From Lumbricus rubellus (lineage: Eukaryota; Annelida; Clitellata; Crassiclitellata; Lumbricidae), in contig OX243827.1 of the NCBI GenBank assembly GCA_945859605.1, positions 21,454,968 to 21,518,967 on the forward strand: 64,000 nucleotides of DNA. Direction: 5' to 3'. Each line of letters begins with the position of its first letter. Position 1 is the first letter of the stretch. Positions 45,901 through 56,900 of this stretch are shown here, one piece after another. Under the pieces are notes generated by a model. It ran no database searches and was not told where the DNA came from. It saw only the letters and a program-made list of their open reading frames with translations. Position numbers and translations under genes: made by a program.

Positions 45901-48900
45901 ACAGAACATGTCTGTAAGTACATACAGTTACAATACATATATATTATATTATATTTGCATATTATATTTATTCATTCCCATACACAGAGTACCGTTACTG
46001 CCTATGGGAAATCCCAGGCAGTTAACTGAAGGATTTCAAGCCAAACAATTCAAACAAGCCAATCAGGAATTAGATGGTCTTGAAGCGCACAGGCCACAGG
46101 GCTTAGGCTCAATGTTCAGGATGTGCATGTAATATTATCAGGTACCTGTGGAAGCCCAAAGGGGGACATGATATTTTTTTATCTTGTGCACACAGTCTGT
46201 GACACAGATATAGAATGATCTCGTGTCCCGTATGCGACTGGGTGTAGGACATAAACCACTGGACATTTGAAGCTTCAGGAGATAATCTCAGGACTACATC
46301 ATAATTTCATCCGACTTATTCTAATTTATGTGTTGTATTGTATTTTCGCATGACTATTGATGTCATTACCTGAGGCTCATGTTGTAGCCTCGGGGCAGAG
46401 CTTTTGCCCTAGGCTGCAGGGAACTTCTGTCCGGGGGGGGGAGGGCTCCGGTGTTTACTTCGGTTCTGTGGGGGGGAGGGCGCAGGTGTTTATATCCAGG
46501 GTTCTTATACATGCACTTCCTATAGACTGCGATCCATACGTAATATTTTCAAGACATATAATAGAACTCTGATGTGTGTCAGTCATTGTAAGGGGACCAC
46601 ATATTTATGTAATATGCTTTCATCTGTATTTATTATTGAGTAGATGTTTAGTAGCTATGAGTTAGTCATAAAGAGTCTTGTCTAATACCCTGCAGAATCC
46701 CAGATGCATTCTTATGCATAGATAAAATCTAACGCCTTTGTTAAATTCCAATAGTGTTATAGTGCATGTTGGTACTTTTATGACTTGATTTTTGTACCGT
46801 TATGTCTGTTTATTCTTCAGAGACAGACATTCTGCTAACGGAGAGCGTCCGTCTAGAAAGGGACGTTAGCTGTAAATCTTTGGAGCTTGAAAGGACAACA
46901 AAAGGACAGGTGCTCTGTCTATCAAAAATAAAAAATCACGAAGAGCGAGTTAAACAGCATGAAAGAAACTTGCCTGAATTCATACAACTGAATGACGAGC
47001 AGGAGAAACTGTCTATTTTAATGCAAAGCTGTAAGTATTGGAACACGGGTATGTAGGCTACACCCAGGGATGACATATTTTGCCATTGAATGGTCTAGTA
47101 CCTTGCTCATAAGTGCTGTAATACGCTGAGCAAATTTCTGTCCAGGGTAACGGCCTCTGTTGTCATAGACCCTGGTCAAATTGGAATCCTCCTTCTCGCC
47201 ACTGTCTGAGCAAATGTTCATTACTGTTTTCACTCTGTGGTTTGTGTGCCATTTGTATGCAGAAATCAGACAAAGGCCAAGAATTGCTACCCTAATGCAT
47301 TCACCCCACCCCATTTCCTATACTTGCCTACCAGTAAGTTATCAGTCGAATTACCCTATGTGCAAGCATAATGCATTTGGGTTAACCCACCTCCTTGGGT
47401 AAATGCTAAATGGATGGCCCAAGATAATATTTTGTTCATGTAAGCCAATGGGTAGTCAGGTTGTGAAGCTATTAAGTGAATATTTATTAATCATTTATTC
47501 ATACATTTCGAAAATTTATATAGTGCCCCTTCAAAAAGCCTACTCAAGAGGTGCCTCCAGCCACAGCCAAAAGGTTAGGTCTTGAGCAACTGGTAGAAGG
47601 CTGGCTTATTAGCACAGAAACATTCTGTTGTGATTACCTACAAATTATGCTAATTTATTTCAATTTAAAAAAGATCATTTTAAAACATCTCGGATATACG
47701 AAACTTAATGTTTCACGTATTATGGACTATCACAATAGGCACATAAATATTTTTAAAGCGCTCAAGTTTAATACTTTGACAATCAGAGTGCAATAACCGT
47801 GACAAGGGAACCAATGCAGCTCATTATTAAAGCATTAAAGACATATTTGACATTTGGGCATACGAGATTCTATGCTCATCACACACTAGGAATACAATAC
47901 ACTGTTCACAGAGTTTATTATCTGATCATGGAAACCTAGGTTGTTTGGTGTTTTTCAAGGGCAAGATTGCGTTGGAAGAGAGACTGAAGCAGCAGCTGAT
48001 GCAAAAGCAGAGGAGATGGAGATGGATTGTCTCGAGACGGACTTAAACAGCGTTATGATGCTGGTAGGATATTAAATCGCTGTATTAACAATATTAAAAT
48101 CTCATCCTTTTAATGAGGCATGAAGCCTGACAGAGACATAGACAGACAGACAGACAGAAAGACACACACGGACAGGCAGACAGCACGAAAAACAGAGAAT
48201 ACGGTACTTAAAAGACAATGCAGTCCTAGTGCTTCCTATAGCCTTGTTTTTTTTTAGCTGTGTATGTGTGTCTTGAAGTTGTGTATTATTGCCATTCTTG
48301 TAAGTTTTGATTGAAAGTAAATGTACCCTGACCTGTTTGTTAGTTCATTATGTCTTTGAAAGGTCTTCTTGTATTACATAATGTTGTATGGCTCTATATA
48401 TTAAGCTATAATTCACTTTTGGCCAGGGCCCTTCTGCCTACTTGAGCTCTAACAAGTAAACAAACATGTTGTAGAATTATGTTTCATTCATTTTATCTTG
48501 ACTGGGACAAAGAGCAGTTTGTTAAGCTAGTCCTGAGGCAGCCGCAGGTATGAAGTGTTAGCAACTTCATTTTCTTAGCTTCAGCCTATGAGTGGGAGTG
48601 GCTAGTCCTCTCCCAACCGTCTCATCTACCACCCAAGATTATAGTGTATGCTGGTTTCTCATATTGCTGAGGTGGTCACTTGGTTTGTGATGCTGATTGG
48701 CACTGAACTTAAGCAGGGCTGTTTTTAATGAATTTTTAGAACTGCACAACCCCTTCTTTCCTTCTCATCCTCCATGATAAATTACTTCCAATCAGAGGAC
48801 GTCGTCGTCGTGCCCATCCTCATTGCTGCGGATCGGGGATCAGAGTCGACGACGTCATCCTCCTCCATTGCTCTCTGTTCCTCGCGGTCCTCACGCAGTC

Positions 48901-50012
48901 CACCATCGCCATCCCCTTCCACTCCTCCACGTCATCCATCCATCTTCTTCTCGGCCTTCCTCGGGCCCTTTTCCCATCCACATAGCCCTGACATATGAAT
49001 GCCGGCATCTTGTCTGCTCGGATCATCAGAGGACAATTGCCTTTTTTGCAAGTTTTACTGTATAGAAGTGCTTCTACAACTGCACAAATCCAATTTGGAC
49101 TGCACATTTTGTGTACAACTGCACGTTAAAAAATGCCCTGAACTTAAGCTGTATCAATCCTGGTTAGTTCTTGACACGACTAATATTCATAAAATGTATT
49201 ATTGAATATTGACACTTGCGAGAGTTTAAATTATTTTTTATTTTGCTTTTTAAATTGTAAGATTGAAGAAGAGAAAGAAAAGCAAGAGAAGCTGAAGCAG
49301 CAGATGGACGTTTTAACTGTAAGTGTTTAGTCCAGGTATTCAAAAACATTATAAAGGATACAGGTAAGAAATACCTGACCCAAAACAATCTTAAATCACT
49401 TTAAAGTGCTCCTATATACTAATAATTGAGTCGAGGTAAGTAACAGCAAAGGTCAATTTGTGTATTGGGGTAGCCAGTTCATTTGAGGGATTACTCCCAA
49501 CCAGTCGCACTCACACACACACAAGCACACATGTAAGCCTTTTACACAGTTGCTCAGCACCCTTGAGATGAATATTCTCTACCTAAATCAATGGAGTTTA
49601 TTCCTCAAGTTTTAAAGTGTTTATTACTAGAACATTTACAATAGCTTCTTTTGGCAGCAATGTATTATTATTTTTTGTTTACGACAGTCGATAGCAAATC
49701 TTGAATCTTATTGCACTGTTGGCTTTATTTCGTGGAGGATTTGACTAGTATACCAATATCAAATACACTTTTAGGCCTAATGCTATACCGGTAACCTGAC
49801 TGAAATAATAAATTTTCAATGGTTGATATTAACTATAAATTTTTAAATATCTTCCTCTGTGATTGTTTGACATGCAGAAGCGCAACACAGCTCGGAAGAT
49901 CAGACTGAAGAACCAGTTGAAAGAAACAGTTGGACGCAATCGTCAGTGGAGTGAAGAAGCGCATCATCTGGAGCATGCCATTCTGGCATTAGAGAAGGAA
50001 CTGGAAGAATGA
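39985..50012 (+). CDS. Unrecognised coiled-coil protein, about 290 residues
   Basis: Seven exons: 39985-40087, 40805-40954, 42843-42956, 46821-47030, 47960-48063, 49262-49318 and 49878-50012. They join in frame from ATG 39985 to TGA 50010-50012. After an acidic/polar N terminus of about 34 residues, nearly the whole protein is charged and heptad-like (SDEMEAKAREMEREIEHLER; EERVKQHERNLPEFIQLNDE; EEEKEKQEKLKQQMDVL; HHLEHAILALEKELEE at the end). There are no membrane segments or catalytic motifs. Two acceptors are AAG rather than CAG. The second exon's donor (GTGAAG after GAGGTTG) was chosen because the nearer GTTGGT breaks the frame. General shape recalls small kinetochore, centrosomal or ciliary coiled-coil proteins, but I do not assign a family. 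Intron 3 carries another gene on the opposite strand. Confidence 0.78.
42198..42610. mobile_element. Palindromic MITE with TA duplication
   Basis: 413 bp with long terminal inverted repeats (GGGTAGTCCCAAAATCACGG at the left, complement at the right) flanked by TA. The interior is built from repeated ATTCACGG/CCGTGAAT words, including a strong hairpin near 42261-42300 (ATTCACGGCACCGTGA and its complement). No coding capacity. The TA duplication suggests a Tc1/mariner-type parent. Confidence 0.8.
43448..45585 (-). CDS. ParB/sulfiredoxin-like protein with basic tail (nested gene)
   Basis: Three exons on the minus strand (45006-45585, 44330-44479, 43448-43611) join in frame to 297 codons. ATG 45583-45585 is used because upstream codons run into an in-frame stop. 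Residues about 14-100 resemble the ParB/sulfiredoxin fold: DIRFSQTSVNTKFQDG (strand and loop after the start), IPSIEVYW, then ANTGNRRLYLFKLL (position of the ParB GxRR helix) and SVPVIVTK. The remaining 200 residues are polar and low-complexity with three basic clusters (KKYKRRKTG, LRKRK, SPKRPRL), suggesting nuclear location. The biochemical role is unknown; ParB-fold relatives include CTP-dependent clamps, nucleases and sulfiredoxins. The gene lies wholly inside intron 3 of the opposite-strand coiled-coil gene. Confidence 0.72.
44612..44656. repeat. GGCGCC-bounded short repeat, copy 2
   Basis: GGTGCCCTTGTAACGGCATG..TTATGGCGCCATATAAA, matching 30862-30906, followed by ATTATTATT-like sequence. 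Confidence 0.6.
48714..49140. mobile_element. hAT-like element carrying a retrotransposon fragment
   Basis: 427 bp, bounded by a perfect 8-bp duplication AACTTAAG (48706-48713 and 49141-49148). Ends CAGGGCTGTTTTTAA and TTAAAAAATGCCCTG are imperfect inverted repeats. About 240 bp in the middle encode, on the minus strand, a reverse-transcriptase C-terminal block. The same terminal sequences without most of the interior form the element at 8894-9067. Confidence 0.82.
48820..49107 (-). pseudogene. Reverse transcriptase C-terminal fragment captured in a hAT-like element
   Basis: The open frame includes GKRARGRPRRRWMDDVEEW and TARNREQWRRM, the typical end of LINE-type reverse transcriptases (family pattern GxRxRGRPxxRWxDD...ARDRxxWR). 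There is no catalytic core, so this is a fragment. Confidence 0.8.
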
Positions 50013-52990
50013 AGGAGGGACGGATGATGATGGTGGTATAGTGGCTGTGAAAAGGTGCTACATAATTATCAGATAGTTTTACAGGTTAATCTCATTGTAC
50101 TATTGACCAATTTCTAAGTTAATAGAATGAATTATCTGAACAGCATTTGTTTTCATTTAGATTGCATCGTTAGGCCTATAGTTCTACAACCTCATGTCAT
50201 GCAACCAAGCACAAGCTCTCATTAAATGAAAAGTAGTCCATTGATCTAGACGTCAGAAGCGACTATGGATAATTGAAGTGTTAAGCCATGATCATGAGAT
50301 GTTAGCCTCTGTATATGAAAGTGGGTTGTCAGTCCTCTCCCTGGCCGTCTGACTTTCTCATTGACAGCATGTCATCAGTGTCTAACACTGATTATAGCTA
50401 AGTTTGAGCTTAATTGGAACATAGGTGGATCTAAAAATCTCGCATCTTCGGCACTTGTAGTCAAGTATCAAAACAAATGTAGTCCAAACGGTATGCTAAA
50501 AGAGTCGTTCTTCACTTATACCATTAACTGTACAAATATTGGATTTTTATTAACAGTTTGTGACCTGTTGACATTATTGTTATAGCATTGTAAGAAGAAT
50601 GACATAAGAAGCGAAACACTTTTTAAGTCTTTGTCACTGATCTACAGTACTAAGGAACTTTATTAACAGTCAGCCTGAATGATTACTGTACATCGAAACA
50701 ATACTTACATCAAAACAATACGTATTTTTTAATTGCTAATTTCTGACGAGTGCAATTCCATCAGGCATTACCCTACACAATATTAAAACATAACATGTCA
50801 ACACCTCAAGTATGCTGCATGCTTGGCTAACACACAGTGAAAGAGAAAGCCGATAGCAAGCAAAACCAATTACACCGATATCATTGTTCAAGTTATGATA
50901 AACTTACCATTATTACTACTGATAACATGCCCAGACAAAGGTTAAGAATTGCTACCCTGATCCATCTACTTCTCTGATTTCTGATCTCTCCCTAAACAAA
51001 ACCAACATTAACAGCTCCTCTGGCTCCATGATCTTCATGGTCTTGCTTGCAACTAGATTTGGTGCTTCACTAGTTGTTTCTGGAAAACTCCTATGACTTG
51101 GTGTAGCACTTGTGAATAAGCTGGTGCCTTGCACTTAGCTTTGAGTAATGCCTTCGAAATTTCAAGATGATAGTTGCAACTATTTTTTCACTTTGAATTC
51201 TAAATCTCTCAATCACATCAAGAATGATTTAAAACGTCTTGCAAAACACTTGTCTCTACGTTCCTTCCTAACAACTACGTCAGTGTATCAAGAATTTTCA
51301 ACAAACAGTATTAATCAATCCCTATTATTTTCGCTATGACAGCTGGTAAAATTTTGGGGTTGGAGACATACAAGTAATGTTTCTAGAATCATTTCACTAT
51401 GCAAACAAAGACGAAACTTTACTACAGTAGCCTATTTTAATTTGCTAAATTATAGCTTTTGATAATACCTTCATAATTGTTAAAAGTGCAACATTCCTGA
51501 ATTTATGCATATCCAAAAAACATTTAGAGTAACTTGCATTTTGGGAGTATTGTTTGAGTTTATGAGATGCCTGATGAAAAGTACAATAATGCAACTCTTT
51601 GACAGAATGTTGGACCATTGTTGGTATGTGCGATTATATACCTAACCTATCCTCTATGAAAGACATATTATAATTATAAGCAATCCATTGTACATGTACA
51701 GTCTTGATGGCCAACGAGTACAATCTCTTGCAACTTTTCCACCGGAAATAAAGCACCGAACCTCTCCATTTTACATGTACCTAAAAATTTTGGTCATAAA
51801 ACTATGATCCCTGGTTTCGTCGGTATCAAAATATGCTTAGCGGCTAGAGCGCTTGAGCTTTAAGCAGACAAGCGTACATCGAAAGCAGACATTTGTACGC
51901 ACACTCAACTCAGTACACTGATGGAAAAAATATAATCAACTGCTCATCAAACTATGATTGTCTTTACCTGCTATCACACATACACAAATCACAAAAATAA
52001 GCTACAACAATGTATAAGCATTCAAACGTTTGCTACACATTTATAACTACCGTTGACTACCACGCAGATCGAGAATAGCAAAATTTGCTTGATTAATGCC
52101 ATAGCACATTGAACTAGGGTGGATTCAAAGGGCAATTGGAACACACAAAAGCATAGGGTCCAAGTCTTGGATTTTATTTTGAACAAACCGATGATCTATA
52201 CGTAGAATTATTAAGTTCAGCGTGTTGACAATAGCACCTACAAAGGCCAAAGTCAGCAAAAATAGTAATTATGTCATTACAATTATTTTTCAGTGCAAGT
52301 TACATCTATGTCAAAAAAATCAAAATAGCATTTGCGGTGAACAGCAACGTTATTTGCAATAAATGTTACCATAATCAATAAATGTGAAACAGAGGTAGGC
52401 CTAAATTTGCTGAGTTTACGTTTTTGGCTCTTTACAGTCAATATCATGTGAGCTCACTTAATAATGCTTTGATCTACCATACAAGTTTACAATAATAACA
52501 TTTTCTCAATGCCATCGATTTGGCCATCATACACTTTTGAATGCTTAAACATTGGCTGTAAAGTCAGTTTTATCACATTGTATAAGCAGTAAAGTATCCA
52601 AAGGTTTTTGATTTTCTAAAATCAAATCTCGAACGTTCATGTAATGCCTGTGATAGATAAAATGTGACAATAGAAGAAAACAAGAGACTAAAAGAGAAAT
52701 AGAGGAAAACTTGTACACCATCACACAGAGGCCAAAATGCACTTCATGGCACACAAATTTAAATAAAACAATAAATGCATACTGTAACCAAGTCAATATA
52801 ATATATGCAATTATGATAATAGTTCACTGCATATAATACTCCACATTTGTTACTTGTCAGCCAAGATCTTGGACCTTGTGCGTTTCTTTACTGCAATGGA
52901 GTCTATTGGTTAGAATGAGTAGCTCCAAATAGCATGGTGTGATCTGATGGAAAGGGGAGTAATATCACTGCTTCAGACTCAAACTGAATA

Positions 52991-53024
<34 letters not shown>

Positions 53025-53701
53025 GCTATTATCATTTTTGTTATCTCAAAAGTCAATTTTATGTTCAAGTGATGAAAAGCTTAGTTTGCATAGGCCAGCT
53101 TAAGGTTAATATTATTTTATTATTATTATTATTATTATTTATGTATTTATTAGGTGACTCTATCTATCTAATTACTAAGCTACAAAATGATCATTTGCAC
53201 TGAGCACTTGTGAGTGAAGGACTTGCTCAAGGTCAGACCTACACTAAGGTGGGCGCTAAGAGTGTTGCAGCACCCGGGCCCGCAGTTTTGAGGGCCCCCA
53301 GTTATAAATATGTGCATGATAGACTGATGGTTTGTCAGAGAGGATACATTTTGCTCATACTCTTGGATTTTTATTTGTGACCTTGCAGACTTTTCAAAAC
53401 CGGGGTAGGAAGTGGATTAAGCAAAGCACATGTACTTAACAGGTTTGCACTGCGATCTTGCTACTTTGTGCATAGAATACCGTACAGTGGAAGAGAATCT
53501 AACACCGAACAGAATTTGAAAAAACTCAAAGCAAGGCTTAAGTCTGGAAAGGAAGACAGTACTACAATCGATGCATATAATCCATGATAACTCATAGAGA
53601 CTGGCAACACTGGTTCCCCAGTTCCGTCACTGGTAAACAAAGTAATCGGATACTTCAGCAACTGTCACGTATTGCTTGAATAGCAGAGTGGATGGCGAAT
53701 G
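50013..53701. other. Intergenic region, no gene recognised
   Basis: Contains the likely 3' UTR of the coiled-coil gene, a decayed LINE 3' fragment at about 50930-51300 (AGACAAAGGTTAAGAATTGC also at 47270; CTGGTGCCTTGCACTTAGCT tail), (ATT)n arrays at 52990-53024 and 53118-53142, and a possible polyadenylation signal for the Eph gene (AATAAA on the minus strand, 53370-53375). Many short open frames have no splice or composition support. Confidence 0.6.
52990..53024. repeat. (ATT)n microsatellite
   Basis: About eleven ATT triplets. Confidence 0.93.
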
Positions 53702-53975
53702 CTATAAGAGCAGTGCATCGCCCGCTTGTGCGTTGTTGACGTTGGCTCGCAAAGCTTGGACGCTGTTCAGGATCTTCTTCTGGTGTCCTATGAGACTGAT
53801 GTCCAGCCGCACGAGGTCCTTGTGCGTCATCTGGGTCACCTGGTCCATGGAAGTAAAGCCGCACTTCTGAAAGTTGTCGGCATATCTCTGCATCTTGATA
53901 TCTTTCAGCCACTCGTCCACTGATTCGTATGAACAGCTGTCGTCAACACAGCTCAACCAGAGGCTTTCGTTTGGC
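53702..53975 (-). other. SAM-domain exon of the Eph receptor
   Basis: Last exon: a short link (PNESLWLSC), the SAM domain with the conserved tyrosine in MQRYADNF and the helix [13 protein letters not shown], a tail of about 17 residues and TAG at 53702-53704. Confidence 0.95.
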
Positions 53976-56900
53976 CTGAAATAAAAGAAAATCAATTTTA
54001 TAAGCTTAACGAAGAAATGCAGTCTTTCAGCTGTAATCCTAGTGGCAGCCATGCGTCAAAGTATTAGCAACTTAATTCATTGTATTGTATTGTATAAAAA
54101 CATTTATAAAGCACTCTACTAGGGTGAACCGTTCAGAGGCGCTCCCAGTGCGCAAGGCCACGAGAGAAGAAATAAGTTTTGAGGAAAGAAAATGAGGAGG
54201 AGGGATTACCAGTTAGAAGTTGAGACCGAGTAGATGGAGACAGAGTATTCCAAAGAGAGGGGCCAATTGATGTCAAGGATCGGGACTGAGCCATAGCCGT
54301 TCTAGTAGGAGGAACTAAAAGATCAAATCTATTTAGAGCGTGATGCTTAATAAAGGCATAATAATAAGTAAAAAATAATTACACAACTACCTAGCTAAAT
54401 ATGAGCATAATATACATGTGGCATACACAACACTTTTAAAAATCAATAACAAAATACTGCTATACTGTTTGGTGTATGGACTTGATCCTCATGAATGCCG
54501 GTCACTGTTTATGATTTGTCACTCAGGTTCACTAAATGAAGGTATAAATATTTCCATTTCACCAAATGAAAATGAGTCAAAGTATGGCATTCACCAGACT
54601 TTGGATAATTCTACATAAATGATGTTGTACGAACTTTTACCGCTAGATAACAGCAAACGTGCTTTAACATTTCAGCGTTCAAAGCAGAGAATCAGCTGAC
54701 AATAGAGAAATGACATTTTAATTTCAACAAACCTCGGAGTTGCAATCTTTCGGAGTAACTCCGGAGCTCGGATGAGCTTATCAATTGTGTTTACAATGGA
54801 TATGAACTTAGGTCGGTGGGATCGTTCTTGTTGCCAACAGTCCAGCATCAGTTCATATGCTGCCTCTGGACAATCCTACATGACGATATACATTAAGTGT
54901 AAATATATTTTAATATCGAAAAAAATTTGTGACCAGCTGCAAGAAATATTAGTTTTCCAACACAGTTTATAACTGACAACCCCCGTTTAAAGTAATTGTT
55001 CTATTGCATGCTAGTCATTCTAGAAACATCCATTTGTAAGAACAGGCACAGTGTGTGGAAGTTAACCCGTCATTCGATTGGAAATTTATATAGCACCTTC
55101 AAGATCTCTACTAGAGGCACTCCTGAATCCCAATCCAGGCCAGGTTACAGAGATATTTAGTATTTCAAACAAGTAAGAACAGAAATCCAGCTTAAAATAT
55201 CCAGGGCTTTATGCACCTCCTACTCAAGCTACTGGGTGACTTTGAATTTTAATAATAGTAATTACAACAAAAGCAATGCAGTCATGATAACATTGTGATT
55301 TGTTATAACATTTGTTGTAATTATATAATAACATCTGCATGTCCATCACAACATTCATGCACTTGTTTACCATTGGAGGAGGAAGCCTGTAGCCATTGTC
55401 GACTGCTTTAATGACGTCTTGGTTTGACCAAGTCCAGTATGGCCTCTCACCATACGACATCACTTCCCATGTTACGACTCCAAAGCTCCATACGTCGGAT
55501 GCTGAAGTGAACTTTCGATAGACTATTGCTTCGGGGGCAGTCCATCGAACTGGGATCTTGCCACCCTACAACACGAAATTTTAAAAAATAGAAGTCAGAA
55601 TTTATGGTTTTAAAATACAAAATATTTATCCAAGAAGATATGCAATTTTTATGACAATTTTAAAAAGTTGTTAGCTCAGCTGTTTCTACGAGTATAAAAG
55701 CTTCCGTGCTTCAGCTTGAGCCTAAACTCCGCCACTGGTTGCACTCAGCCAGTGCCAGTCCCACGCCAGGATAAAGGAGGAGAGCGAAACTAATCATCTC
55801 TGATAATTATGGCATTATGGCTTCGTCATTGAACATGTAAAAGCTTGAGCTTGTGGTGATTTATAGCATATTGGAACATGAGAGTTCCAGCTGGAACTGT
55901 CTTCCATTCCACTGACGCCCTATTGCGCTCGACTAGTGCAGTAAACATTTTCAGACAATCTCAATACACTGTTCACAGTAATCAGTCTTGTGGAAAGCGC
56001 TTTCGTGAGGTAGGCCTACTTTAAAAGACCTGTTACATTGCCATGTTAAGTGCGTTGATAAAAACAAGCAAATTATATTAAAGCAGCCTACCTTAGTTGT
56101 GTAAACTCCATCGGACGCATCAGTTTCAAGTTCTCTTGACAGACCGAAATCAGAAACTTTGCAGATAAGATTTTCGTTCACCAGGATGTTCCGAGCAGCC
56201 AAGTCCTACAAGTCGAACAGACAAGAAATGTAATATATATATATATATAAAAAATTACTAGCTGTACCTGGCCACGCGTTGCTGTGGCAGAAAAACCTCC
56301 CCTCCTTCTCTCCCCCTCCTCTCCCACTTTCCCTCCCCTCCCTCACACCCTTCCTTCCCGACAGTGACATATGCGCTATCGCAATTTTTGGGCGACTTTT
56401 GGGCAACCCTGATCGAATCTTCCAGTAAGTTGGTGATCTCGCGACTTTTGGGCGACTTTACAACGTGATTCCGGGACAACGCGTTTCGAAAATCTGGCAA
56501 CCCTGCGGTTTTGTTGAATTTGCAAATGGCGGTCGAGCGGAATGCAAACTTCCCTTTTTGTGGAAAATATTGCGTTTTTTCGGATAAAAAAAGGACACTG
56601 TCCTATTGGAATGGAAGGTTTTGTTAATTTTCAAAACAATCGGTGCGTAACGTTTCGTGAACACTGGCAACAAACTATTGGAAAGTTTCATTTTTATTTA
56701 TATAGATACTGGACTTTAAGTCCTAATGCTGCATTTGTAGTTAAATGAACACCCACTTTAAGTCATGACTATGTCATATAAGTAAATCATAAGTAAGTAG
56801 CCTTTTAATTGTTAAGCAAAAGATCGTTTTACATGTATGATCAACAGTAACTGTTGGTGTTGAATGTTACTGTCTTCGAATCAGGATAAGCCAAAAACGT

